Source: CALZIK01 sp046756565
GTDB lineage: Bacteria; Acidobacteriota; Thermoanaerobaculia; Multivoradales; JAHEKO01
Assembly: GCA_046756565.1 (NCBI GenBank)
Contig: JBHHWO010000074.1
Span: forward strand, 1 to 22,809
Length of the DNA stretch: 22,809 nt
Direction of reading: 5' to 3'
Under the pieces are notes generated by a model that was not told the origin of the DNA, did no database searches, and saw nothing but the letters and a program-made list of their open reading frames with translations. Positions 6,535 to 13,161 of this stretch are shown here, one piece after another. Numbering within the stretch: position 1 is the stretch's first letter; the number at the start of each line of letters is the position of its first letter. The position numbers were made by a program, and so were the translations under genes.

Positions 6535-7608
6535 TTGACTTCAAGAACCGTTCCTATCCTGATGGGTCTCTTTGGAATCGCGGCGGTGGCTCACGCCGCC
6601 GGTAGCCGTCTTCCCGAGATCGAGCAGATCGAAGGCGACCCGGTGGTCACGTTGCTGCCCCCCGACGGCATTCCGGCAATCGATCGGCCCAAATTTGCCC
6701 CGGCCTCCAAGGCCAAGTTCATGCAACTGAACGAGCCTGTGTTGGGCGTAGTCCACAATGGGATTGCGAAGGCCTATTCGATCTGGCATCTGGATCGCCA
6801 CGAAATCGTCAACGATGACTTCGGCCCGGATCCGCTCGCCGTTACTTGGTGACCCCTCGCTCACGCGGGCGTCGTGTACGCCCGACCGACTATCGACGGC
6901 GAAGTGACCACTTTCGGAGTCTCCGGCAGACTCTGGCGAGATACGCTCGTTATGTACGATCGGGCCACAAGATCACTCTGGAGCCAGCTCCTGGGTTCGG
7001 CAGTTGCCGGGCCGCAGACGGGGCGGACGCTCGAGGTCATCGCTGCCGAGGTCACTACCTGGAGTGCGTGGAAAGAGCGTCACCCGGACACCCTTGTTCT
7101 CCGAAAACCGGCCTGGGAGGCTCTCGAGGACACCCGCCGGCGTGGGACGAGCTACAGTTCCTATCACGCGGATCCAGGCGCGATCGGGGTTCGGGGAACA
7201 CGCAACCCGGACGAGCGTTTGCCGGGGAAAATGTTGGTCTACGGGATCACTCTGAATCAGAGTTACGCCGCCGTCCCGTTCGCGCTTCTCGAGAAGAGTC
7301 CGGTACTCAACACCGACGCGCTAGGTGCACCAATAGTCGTCTTCTCGCCACGCGCAGAGGCGGCGGCATTCGCGTACGAGAGAGTCGTCGACGGCCAAGA
7401 GCTGACCTTCGAGCTGATCGAGAACCAGGGCAGCACACTGACCGTGCGTGATCTTGCCACCGGTTCCACCTGGTCCTGGGAGTCGGGCGAATGTCTAGAA
7501 GGGCCCTTCCGGGGCCGCGCGTTGCGCCGACTCACGGGATCCACGGTGTACTGGGGAATCTGGGCTCAGTTTCATCCCGACACGCAGGTCGTTCTCTCTG
7601 GTCATTAG
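6535..7608 (+). CDS. DUF3179-family exported protein with in-frame TGA, candidate selenoprotein
   Basis: One reading frame of 358 codons is interrupted only by TGA at 6850-6852 (residue 106). The TTG start has GGAG six bases upstream. Residues 1-21 form a signal peptide (ending AVAHA), so the product is exported. DUF3179 features lie on both sides of the TGA: VVHNGIAKAYSIWHLDRHEIVNDDFG and LAVTW before it, and PLAHAGVVYARP, FGVSGRLWRDTLVMYDRATRSLW and TTWSAWKERHPDTLVL after it. Family members read VTYCPLC at the junction, so TGA replaces the conserved first Cys and the second Cys is Ala. No frameshift or other stop is present. The family's biochemical role is unknown. A nonsense mutation in a decaying gene is the alternative. 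The gene lies 18 bp before the STAS gene. Confidence 0.85.
6866..6884 (+). promoter_or_regulatory. Candidate bacterial SECIS hairpin downstream of in-frame TGA
   Basis: A perfect 7-bp stem (CGGGCGT 6866-6872, ACGCCCG 6878-6884) closes a five-base loop, CGTGT. The loop begins 21 bases after the TGA at 6850-6852 and has G as its second base. Known bacterial SECIS elements have an apical stem-loop roughly 16-37 bases after UGA and a G in the first two loop positions, so this fits. GC-rich DNA forms such hairpins often, so the structure alone is weak; its position makes it interesting. Confidence 0.55.
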
Positions 7609-7626
7609 ACCCTCAGGTGGTCAGAC

Positions 7627-8019
7627 ATGCACAGCGAATCTCCTGATCTCCAGACGGAACTCAAGATCGAATTCGTAGCGCCGAGCAGGCAGAGCCCGGC
7701 CGTGCTCGTAGTCGGTGGGCGGGCCACCTTTCGCCAGGCGCCAGCTCTTCGACGGTCGCTCTTCGAGGCGATCTCGACGACTAGCCAGGGTCCGTTGATG
7801 GTCGACTTGAGCGAGGTCCGAAGAATGGACACCGCATCGATGGCGGTCTTGGTGGAAGGGATAATCTCAACGAGAGACCTGGCTCCTGAGGTTCTTCTGT
7901 GCGGCCCGACCGAGAGGGTACGAAGGGTCTTTCGTTTGGCGGGCCTCGACGAAGCTCTGGGCAAGTGCCCGAGCTGCCAAGAGGAGGTCCTGCGTATGAT
8001 GGAGGGAGGCCTGGCCTAA
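7627..8019 (+). CDS. STAS-domain protein, anti-sigma factor antagonist-like
   Basis: This 130-residue protein has an SpoIIAA/MlaB-like STAS fold. The sequence shows VLVVGGRATFRQAPALRRSLFEAI, then LMVDLSEVRRMDTASMAVLVEGI, where the D-L-S...D-(T/S) loop is the usual phosphorylation/partner-contact region. Here the key position reads MDTASM, with Thr/Ser available. A C-terminal extension (LAGLDEALGKCPSCQEEVLRMMEGGLA) carries CxxC and is shared with the partial gene at 1-116, so two paralogues lie about 7.5 kb apart. The ATG has AGGTGG about six bases upstream. It lies 18 bp after the DUF3179 gene and is probably cotranscribed. Its partner kinase or anti-sigma is not evident here. Confidence 0.8.
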   Translation: MHSESPDLQTELKIEFVAPSRQSPAVLVVGGRATFRQAPALRRSLFEAISTTSQGPLMVDLSEVRRMDTASMAVLVEGIISTRDLAPEVLLCGPTERVRRVFRLAGLDEALGKCPSCQEEVLRMMEGGLA

Positions 8020-8074
8020 CGGTGTTCGGCCGCCCTTCGCCCTGAGCCCCGGTTCCCGCTTCCCGGCGCGGCAC

Positions 8075-8206
8075 CTAGCGTCGCAAGGCGAGGAGCTTGT
8101 CGAAGAGCCAGCGGACTCCTGGAGTCAGGCGCGTGCGGTTGTAGGCGTCAGCGGCTTTCTTGATGACCTCGGCCTGGGTCGGGTAGGGGTGGATCGTCTC
8201 GCTGTG
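8075..8206 (-). pseudogene. C-terminal remnant of a pyridine nucleotide-disulfide oxidoreductase (mercuric reductase/Lpd-like)
   Basis: The minus-strand frame ending in TAG (8075-8077) reads ETIHPYPTQAEVIKKAADAY, followed by NRTRLTPGVRWLFDKLLALRR. The IHPYPTxAE signature and the NxTRLTPxV tail are typical of the dimerisation-domain end of mercuric reductase-like flavin disulfide reductases. The rest of the roughly 450-residue enzyme (FAD site, CxxxxC dithiol, NAD site) is absent; upstream of 8206 the frame loses similarity before the YceI gene. It cannot be active and marks a deletion. The spacing suggests the YceI gene and its terminator now occupy the place of the missing part. Confidence 0.75.
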
Positions 8207-8317
8207 TCGAGAGTCCGTCACGAGTGTCGCCAACCCCCACGGATGTTATCTGTCGGGAGACTTGGGGAGGAGTCGGCTGGCGCTGGGACGGGAATGCGTG
8301 GGCGTCAGAAGCAACTC

Positions 8318-8344
8318 GGCCGGAGCCCCGCGAAGGCTCCGGCC
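8318..8344 (-). terminator. Rho-independent-type hairpin after the YceI gene
   Basis: Perfect 10-bp arms (GGCCGGAGCC and GGCTCCGGCC) flank a seven-base loop, 30 bp beyond the YceI stop. On the minus strand it is followed by GAGTTGCTTCTG, which is only moderately T-rich, so termination strength is uncertain. Confidence 0.6.
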
Positions 8345-8374
8345 GGAGTTCGAATAGGTTGTGATCGCGACCCG

Positions 8375-9016
8375 TCAGCCGTTGTGGGCCTCGAGCAGGA
8401 TCTCGATGTCGACTTCGCCGCCCACGACCATGGTGGTAGCCCAATTGCCGACGCCGACGCCGAAGTCGCCTCGGTCGATCGAGGTGGTGGCCTCGAAGCT
8501 CGCTACTTCTTTCGCACCGATCATCGCCTGCATCGGCTCCGGAATCATCTGTCTGCCGAGGAGCGTGATCGGGAGCTCGACTTGCTGAGACGTGCCCTTG
8601 ATGGTCAGCGGCCCTCTGGCGATGAGCTGGTTGTCGCTCACCTGGCGGACCGATGTGCTCTTGAAGGTTATGTAGGGGTGCTTTTCAGCCTCGAACCAGT
8701 CCCCCGAACGCAGGTGGTTGTCCCTCTTCTCGTTACCGGTGCTGACGCTTGCGACCTCGATCCGCGCTTCGACGGTGCTCAGTTCCGGGTTCTCGGCATC
8801 GTAGTCGAGTTCGATCTCATAGTCGGCGAAGCTCCCGGTGACCGGGGTGAAGAAATGGTCGACCGAGAAGTTGATTTCGGTATGGGCCGCATCCGACGAC
8901 CAACCGGAGGTACCCTCCGCGGCCGCGTTTGGCGCCGGTATCGCAGCCAGCGTGAGCAATGCGATTGCCAGCGCGCCGGCGAGGTACCAACGATTCATGA
9001 GGATGGTTCGTGTCAT
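8375..9016 (-). CDS. YceI-family periplasmic lipid-binding-type protein
   Basis: This 213-residue protein has a signal peptide (ALAIALLTLAAIPAPNAAA). The YceI lipocalin-like domain follows: WSSDAAHTEINFSVDHFFTPVTG (the family's D..HS.I.F.V.H...T.V.G start), VEARIEVASVSTGNEKRDNHLRS, WFEAEKHPYITFKS, LTIKGTSQQVELPI and a final DFGVGVGNWATTMVVGGEVDIEI. All signature blocks are present and the length is normal. Family members bind isoprenoid or amide-type ligands in the periplasm and are often linked to respiration or stress. The ATG at 9014-9016 was chosen for GGGAG eight bases upstream. It is followed by a strong hairpin, so it is probably monocistronic. Confidence 0.93.
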   Translation of the reverse strand: MTRTILMNRWYLAGALAIALLTLAAIPAPNAAAEGTSGWSSDAAHTEINFSVDHFFTPVTGSFADYEIELDYDAENPELSTVEARIEVASVSTGNEKRDNHLRSGDWFEAEKHPYITFKSTSVRQVSDNQLIARGPLTIKGTSQQVELPITLLGRQMIPEPMQAMIGAKEVASFEATTSIDRGDFGVGVGNWATTMVVGGEVDIEILLEAHNG

Positions 9017-9138
9017 GGCTTGTTCTCCCTTTTGTTTGGTTTTGGGTTCGATTCGACACCAGCGCCGAATCGAAGGGTGAGTGTTCAGCGAGGGAGTTTT
9101 CTTACAGGCAGCCTGGACTATTCGCCGATCATCTGCAA

Positions 9139-9170
9139 TAACGCCGTACGTACCTCGATCTACGGCGTTA
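9139..9170. repeat. Palindromic repeat with 10-bp perfect arms
   Basis: TAACGCCGTA (9139-9148) and TACGGCGTTA (9161-9170) are perfect inverted copies around a 12-base centre. The following 120 bases contain further GTACCTACGG-type short palindromes (around 9191-9207 and 9243-9256). There is no coding signal. The patch runs up to the MITE and looks like a stacked cluster of small repetitive elements. Together they fill most of the 433-bp gap between the YceI and anti-sigma genes. Confidence 0.6.
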
Positions 9171-9287
9171 CGCTCGTTCGGGCATCCTCGACGTACCTAC
9201 GGGTACGCCTGCGGTGACCTCGGTCGCAAGCCTTGTATCTCCAGGTACCTACGGCTTTTTGCCACGCAGACCGGCGAAAAGGTCGGG

Positions 9288-9453
9288 CTAGTGTCCCGTG
9301 CGGCAAGTTCCTTTACATTCGAGCGGTGCTGCATTCCGCTGGGCGGCGTTGCTCCTCTGTCGAATATGCCCGATATTCTCAGTCGTCGCGCCTTGCCCAG
9401 CGCACGCTTCACCGCTCTCGGTGTGGCAACGAACTTACCGCACGGGACACTAG
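9288..9453. mobile_element. Foldback MITE, about 162-166 bp, with TA target duplication
   Basis: The two ends are inverted copies. The first 26 bases (CTAGTGTCCCGTGCGG, then C or T, AAGTTC, then C or G, TT) match with two differences, and similarity continues through GAGCGGTG, CGCTGGGC and a central GAATAT pairing, so the whole element folds on itself. A TA dinucleotide flanks the GTGTCCCG ends on both sides (9289-9290 and 9451-9452), as expected for elements mobilised by IS630/Tc1-type transposases. No transposase is present. The right end abuts the anti-sigma gene's stop codon. Confidence 0.75.
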
Positions 9454-9710
9454 GTATCGGACCGGTTGTCTCGGCCCGAAAGCAACCGGTCAAGAATCGA
9501 GCTCCGGAGGCGCTCTCGCACTGCAGGATCCAGCCGGTCGCGTCCGATAGCCCCGCGCGTAGCGCTGCCGATCGCTTCGATCTGGCGAAAATAGCGCCGG
9601 CAATGGCGGCACATGAGGAGATGGAACTTGATCGACAAACGCCGGCGCCAGCCGGCTGTCGGCAACTCATCGGAAGCGATCGAGCGCGAAACCTCTTGGC
9701 AAGTCAGCAT
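9450..9710 (-). CDS. Zinc-finger anti-sigma factor
   Basis: This short protein (86 residues from the ATG at 9708-9710; a GTG at 9731 would add seven) begins MLTCQEVSRSIASDELPTAGW and has the HLLMCRHCRRY block. Cys4 together with His-x3-Cys-x2-Cys forms the ZAS-type zinc-binding motif of anti-ECF-sigma factors. I see no transmembrane helix after it, so it is probably a soluble regulator. It starts six bases after the end of the sigma gene and is cotranscribed with it. Its TAG stop consists of the duplicated TA plus the first base of the MITE. It should hold the upstream ECF sigma inactive until a signal, perhaps redox via zinc thiols, releases it; the signal is inferred. Confidence 0.88.
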   Translation of the reverse strand: MLTCQEVSRSIASDELPTAGWRRRLSIKFHLLMCRHCRRYFRQIEAIGSATRGAIGRDRLDPAVRERLRSSILDRLLSGRDNRSDT

Positions 9711-9715
9711 GGCGA

Positions 9716-10354
9716 TCAAGCGTGCTCCCACTTACTTTCCAGGCACTCCCGGAGGCGGTTGCGGGCGCGAAACAGCATCACTCCAGTGTTGGTGGCGGAA
9801 ACCTCGAGGATCTTACAGATTTCTTGGGTCGAAACGCCCTCGATCTCTCGGAGAACGAACGCCATGCGCTGTCGATCGGGCAGCGCGTCGAGACAGTCGC
9901 TGATCTCCTGGTTTGCCTCCTTGGCAAAGAGCTCGTCCTCGGGGCCTCGCGGCGGTCGGCTCCAGCTTTGCTGCTCGTTGAAGCGGCTTTCGAACACCTG
10001 ATCGATATCGTCCGTTTGACGGTCTTTGGCAAAACCGCGCCGGGCTTCCTGAATCTTGCGGTACAGAATACCGAAGATCCAGGTGCGTACGTGGGAACGG
10101 CCCTCGAAACGGGGAGCGGTCTCGATGAAAGTGGCGAACGTGTTCTGGGCGACTTCCTCGGCCTGATGTTGGTTCAGTCCGGCACCGCGAGCGGCACGGA
10201 CGATCTGGTCGAGATAGGCATCAACCACCGCAGTCAGAGCTTCGCGATCGCGCTCGCGAATCCGAGCTGGGAGGTCGGGGTGGCTTAAGAGCGATTCGGT
10301 CATTCCGGCGGGGTCTGATGCTCGTGTAACAAGTAGATGGTCACGCTCACTCAC
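9716..10354 (-). CDS. ECF-family RNA polymerase sigma factor
   Basis: This protein of up to 212 residues has sigma region 2 (ALTAVVDAYLDQIVRAARGAG, AEEVAQNTFATFIETAPRFEG, VRTWIFGILYRKIQEARR) and region 4 (LDALPDRQRMAFVLREIEGVSTQEICKILEVS, ending ARNRLRECLE), joined by an acidic linker. It has no region 1 or 3, as expected for ECF sigmas. The start is either GTG at 10352-10354 or ATG at 10301-10303; both have weak ribosome-binding sites, and the shorter form still holds all of region 2. The zinc-finger anti-sigma gene follows at once. The divergent 10450/10715 genes are candidate targets because they share the 95-bp promoter region. Confidence 0.93.
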   Translation of the reverse strand: MSERDHLLVTRASDPAGMTESLLSHPDLPARIRERDREALTAVVDAYLDQIVRAARGAGLNQHQAEEVAQNTFATFIETAPRFEGRSHVRTWIFGILYRKIQEARRGFAKDRQTDDIDQVFESRFNEQQSWSRPPRGPEDELFAKEANQEISDCLDALPDRQRMAFVLREIEGVSTQEICKILEVSATNTGVMLFRARNRLRECLESKWEHA

Positions 10355-10449
10355 CTCGGGAAGAGGTTCGCCCGTGCTCGGAGCCTGTCACTTCGGATTG
10401 TACGGGCGGCCCTACGACTGGGATTCTGAAGATTCGGGGGGATTCGGTG

Positions 10450-10734
10450 ATGCCGACACGAGAGCCAGGACGAACCAAGGACACTTTGGCCGAGCTCCGG
10501 CCGCACATCTCGAGCACGCGAGAGCTGCCCGGTGGTTACGCTCTCCTGATTGCCGGTCACTCGTCGCCAGTGCTGGCGCTGATAGAGCTTCTTTCTCTCG
10601 AGGAGCTTTCCTGCCCTTCGGTCAAGATAGAGCTCGCCGAGGGTGACCGTGATGCAGGAGATGCCGTCTGGGTGCATTTCACCGGGGGGGACTGCGTCAA
10701 GAAGTTCCTGAGGAATGAGCTCGTCGGCGGATAG
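10450..10734 (+). CDS. Small protein of unknown function
   Basis: The predicted 94-residue soluble protein starts at ATG 10450 (the GTG just before it is also possible), with a G-rich stretch about eight bases upstream. It reads TLAELRPHISSTRELPGGYALL, a hydrophobic core LALIELLSLEEL, then CPSVKIELAEGD and a C-terminal VWVHFTGGDCVKKFLRNEL. No signal peptide or membrane helix is visible. I do not recognise it. It overlaps the DUF3187 gene by 20 bp, so the two are coupled, and it diverges from the ECF sigma gene across a short gap. Codon use and composition match the neighbours. It could be a regulator or partner of the outer-membrane gene. Confidence 0.55.
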   Translation: MPTREPGRTKDTLAELRPHISSTRELPGGYALLIAGHSSPVLALIELLSLEELSCPSVKIELAEGDRDAGDAVWVHFTGGDCVKKFLRNELVGG

Positions 10735-11908
10735 AGGCGCGAGTGCTCCGGAGCGAGCACCAGAGCGGGGACGGAGGACATGCGCGTTGGCGGCCCTACT
10801 CTGGGTGCAGGCGATTCTTCCGCTCGCGGCTGCGCCTGGAGCAGCCCAGGTGAGTTCCTACCTGATCGATACAGGGCCCCTGCGTATTCGCGACCAATTC
10901 TCTCTGGGTATGGGGTTTCTCGCGTTCGATCCCGTGTCGGCCGATGTCCTGGCGAAAGGCGAGTGGCAAATCGATTGGATTGAAACCGCGACCAACGACT
11001 TCGCTCGCTCCGACGCGGTGGGAGACATACTCGAGAGGCGAGACCGGCGCGCGTCCCTGACGCTCGAACAGCTGCGTGCCATCGATCCGGCGGATGGTGA
11101 TAGCGGCATCTTCTTCGTCGACGGCGAGCTCTACCGGACGGCCCTTGCCTTTCGGCGGGGCGTGGGCAAGGGCGTCCAGCTCGAGCTGGTGGTTCCCGTG
11201 CTCAGCTTTCAGGGCGGCATCGTCGACTCGCTGGTCGAGGAGTTTCACAGCACGTTCGGGTTCGATCAGGTCGGGCGGCTGGGGGTGCCCCAGGACTCGT
11301 TCACGGTCTACGCGCGGAGTCGAGAGGCCGAGGTGATCGTCGAGAAGGACCCGGGTCTGGTTCTCGGGGACGTCGTTCTTGGAGCAAAGTTTCGTGTTCG
11401 GGGCTCGGCCGAGGAGCGCTGGCGGTTGGGTCTCGAGACCCAGGTCAAGCTGCCCACGGGGGGCGCGGAGCCGTTGGGGACGTCGGGCTCGACCGATTTC
11501 GGGGCCCAGCTTCTGCTAACCCGCTACTACGCCAAGGCTTGCATCCATGGATCGCTAGGTCTCCTGGCGCTCGGAGCTTCCGACCAGCTTGGCTTGGGCT
11601 CCCAGACGATCACCTCCGGCATGATCGCCTACGAGCGTGCACTTGGGTCTGCGATTTCGGGTTTGGCACAGGTGACCATCTCCGAGAGCCCCTTTGCCGA
11701 CCTTGAGCTGAGCGGTCTCGACAGAACTTCGCAGCAGGTGACATTGGGAATCAAGAAGGTCATCAAGCGTCAAGTGCTGTTCGTGGGACTCACCGAGAAT
11801 TTTGGCGCCTTCAACAACACCCCAGACGTTGGGTTCCACGTCGGCCTCACGCGGAGCTTTGGGAAGAGCGATTCCGGCAGCGTGCCGGCAGAAGCAGAGG
11901 AGGATTGA
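10715..11908 (+). CDS. DUF3187-family outer-membrane beta-barrel protein
   Basis: This protein of 397 residues or fewer has a signal peptide around residues 22-45 (ALAALLWVQAILPLAAAPGAAQ). DUF3187 features include PLRIRDQFSLGMGFLAF near the mature start, LELVVPVLSFQGGIVDSLVEEFHSTFGF (the GGxxDxxIExFH block), a glycine/leucine strand LGDVVLGAKFRV, and LETQVKLPTGG followed by STDFGAQLLL. Alternating amphipathic strands to the end fit a barrel. The true start is unclear: ATG 10715 has a close AGGA, and a TTG near 10784 lies behind GGACGGAGG. The function of the family is not known. It overlaps the preceding small ORF. Confidence 0.82.
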   Translation: MSSSADRGASAPERAPERGRRTCALAALLWVQAILPLAAAPGAAQVSSYLIDTGPLRIRDQFSLGMGFLAFDPVSADVLAKGEWQIDWIETATNDFARSDAVGDILERRDRRASLTLEQLRAIDPADGDSGIFFVDGELYRTALAFRRGVGKGVQLELVVPVLSFQGGIVDSLVEEFHSTFGFDQVGRLGVPQDSFTVYARSREAEVIVEKDPGLVLGDVVLGAKFRVRGSAEERWRLGLETQVKLPTGGAEPLGTSGSTDFGAQLLLTRYYAKACIHGSLGLLALGASDQLGLGSQTITSGMIAYERALGSAISGLAQVTISESPFADLELSGLDRTSQQVTLGIKKVIKRQVLFVGLTENFGAFNNTPDVGFHVGLTRSFGKSDSGSVPAEAEED

Positions 11909-12073
11909 GAGCATGCAAGAACTCGCGGTATCCTGCTGGCCCTGGTCGTTGTCGTTTCTCTCACCGCCGTGAGTCGACTGGAGCGTCGATGCGAGAAGCT
12001 GTCGCGGCAGTGGCGGGGAAGCCGGATCGCCCGACCAGCTGGCAGCGACGGCACGGGAATTGGAGACTGAAGA

Positions 12074-12913
12074 ATGTGCAGGCTCTACGGCTTTCGGGCT
12101 ACCGCGCCGACCCGCCTCGACTGTAGTCTCGTGCGCGCGCAGAACGCTCTGATCGGGCAGAGCCGCCTCGATCGACGAGGTTTTGCAAACGCCGATGGTT
12201 GGGGCATCGGACTCTATGAGACCGACCGACCGATCATCAAGAAGTGCGACACGGCGGCCCACGAAGATCGACGCTTCAGCGAGATTGCCGGTTGGGTCAA
12301 CTCATCAACCGTGTTGGCTCACGTGCGCCAGGCCACGGTGGGTGGCGCCAAAGTGGTCAACACGCACCCTTTCGCGTTCGGGGTCTGGTCCTTTGCGCAC
12401 AACGGGACGTTGACGGCCTTCGACCAGGTCGCGCCAGGCCTCGAGCAAGAGATCGGCAGCGGACTCCTCAGCAGACGTCGAGGCACCACCGACAGTGAGT
12501 TGATCTTCCTGTGGCTCCTGAGTCGCATGACATCAGAAGGCATCAAGGCGGACGAGACCTGCGGAGATTCCGAGCGGTTGACTCTTCTGCTTGCCGGATC
12601 GATACCACTGCTGGCCGCAAGGAGTGAGGAGGCAGGCGCCGACGAGCCCGCCAAGCTGAACCTGCTGCTGACCGACGGCGTCACGCTGATCGCTTCGCGT
12701 TGGGGGAACTCTCTCTTCTGGCTTCGCCGTGAAGGCGTGCGCGACTGTGAGATCTGCGGCCTACCGCATGTGGAGAAGCGCCCAGTGGATGGCTACCGGG
12801 CCGCGGCGGTGGCGTCGGAGCCGATCACGCAAGAGGCGTGGGAGGAGGTTCCTGAGCAGAGCGTCGTGGTGATCGACGGCGGCGTGGAGATCACTTCGGC
12901 CCCGTTCGAATGA
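12074..12913 (+). CDS. Class II glutamine amidotransferase-like protein (YafJ/EgtC type)
   Basis: This 279-residue protein starts MCRLYGF, so Cys2 becomes the N-terminal nucleophile after Met removal, as in Ntn-type glutaminases. Supporting blocks are DGWGIGLY (41-48), HVRQAT (83-88), NTHPF (96-100) and HNGTL (109-113), which bind glutamine and form the oxyanion site. The length matches stand-alone GATase_4 proteins such as YafJ and EgtC. The ATG has GGAG eight bases upstream. No egtB/egtD or other synthase partner is nearby, so the acceptor reaction cannot be named. Both EgtC-like hydrolysis of a gamma-glutamyl intermediate and a housekeeping YafJ role are possible. Confidence 0.9.
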   Translation: MCRLYGFRATAPTRLDCSLVRAQNALIGQSRLDRRGFANADGWGIGLYETDRPIIKKCDTAAHEDRRFSEIAGWVNSSTVLAHVRQATVGGAKVVNTHPFAFGVWSFAHNGTLTAFDQVAPGLEQEIGSGLLSRRRGTTDSELIFLWLLSRMTSEGIKADETCGDSERLTLLLAGSIPLLAARSEEAGADEPAKLNLLLTDGVTLIASRWGNSLFWLRREGVRDCEICGLPHVEKRPVDGYRAAAVASEPITQEAWEEVPEQSVVVIDGGVEITSAPFE

Positions 12914-13053
12914 GCGGGGTGCCTCGGATTCGAGGACGACGCCAGCGGCTTTCAGCGAAACAGCTCTGAGAGATTTGCGACTCAACTTCCGTCTCTACAC
13001 CAAGCCGAGAGGAAACGAGCAAGGAGACCGAGGCTCGCTCTCATGGGAAGGAG

Positions 13054-13161
13054 ATGGGCAGAGATCGCCTGGTGGCCGAGCTTTCGGGAATGCAAGAGCT
13101 GTGGCACCGCCACCAACCGGTGGCGCACTCGCCAACGCTGGCTGGCGCTGTTGCGCCGTGA
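13054..13161 (+). CDS. Short ORF overlapping the next gene, possibly a remnant of an upstream partner
   Basis: The 35 codons read MGRDRLVAELSGMQELWHRH and then PVAHSPTLAGAVAP. The stop overlaps the GTG start of the next gene in a GTGA arrangement, which suggests former translational coupling. The helical RDRLVAELSGMQELWHRH resembles the charged C-terminal helix of DUF692/MNIO enzymes, which often precede DUF2063-like partners, but the match is weak and no MNIO body is present upstream. AAGGAG directly abuts the ATG, which is poor spacing. It may be noncoding. Confidence 0.3.
   Translation: MGRDRLVAELSGMQELWHRHQPVAHSPTLAGAVAP

Noticed and set aside
8189..9217. Plus-strand 342-codon frame opposite YceI
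   Set aside because: It is the antisense shadow of the clearly identified YceI gene.
9139..9453. CRISPR array
   Set aside because: The repeats here are inverted and of unequal type, without regularly spaced direct repeats or cas genes.
9081..10001. Plus-strand 306-codon frame across the repeat patch and anti-sigma/sigma genes
   Set aside because: It crosses the MITE and palindromes and lies antisense to two recognised genes; no domain or ribosome-binding site.
11909..12072. Small membrane-protein-like frame after the DUF3187 stop (hydrophobic GILLALVVVVSLTAV)
   Set aside because: It has no ATG/GTG/TTG start in frame before the hydrophobic part; the ATG at 11913 is in a different frame that stops early. 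It may be decayed, but I cannot support it as a gene.
12975..13157. N-terminal extension of the 13158 protein
   Set aside because: The added 61 residues are low-complexity, have no family-like pattern, and the GTG at 13158 is coupled to a preceding stop.
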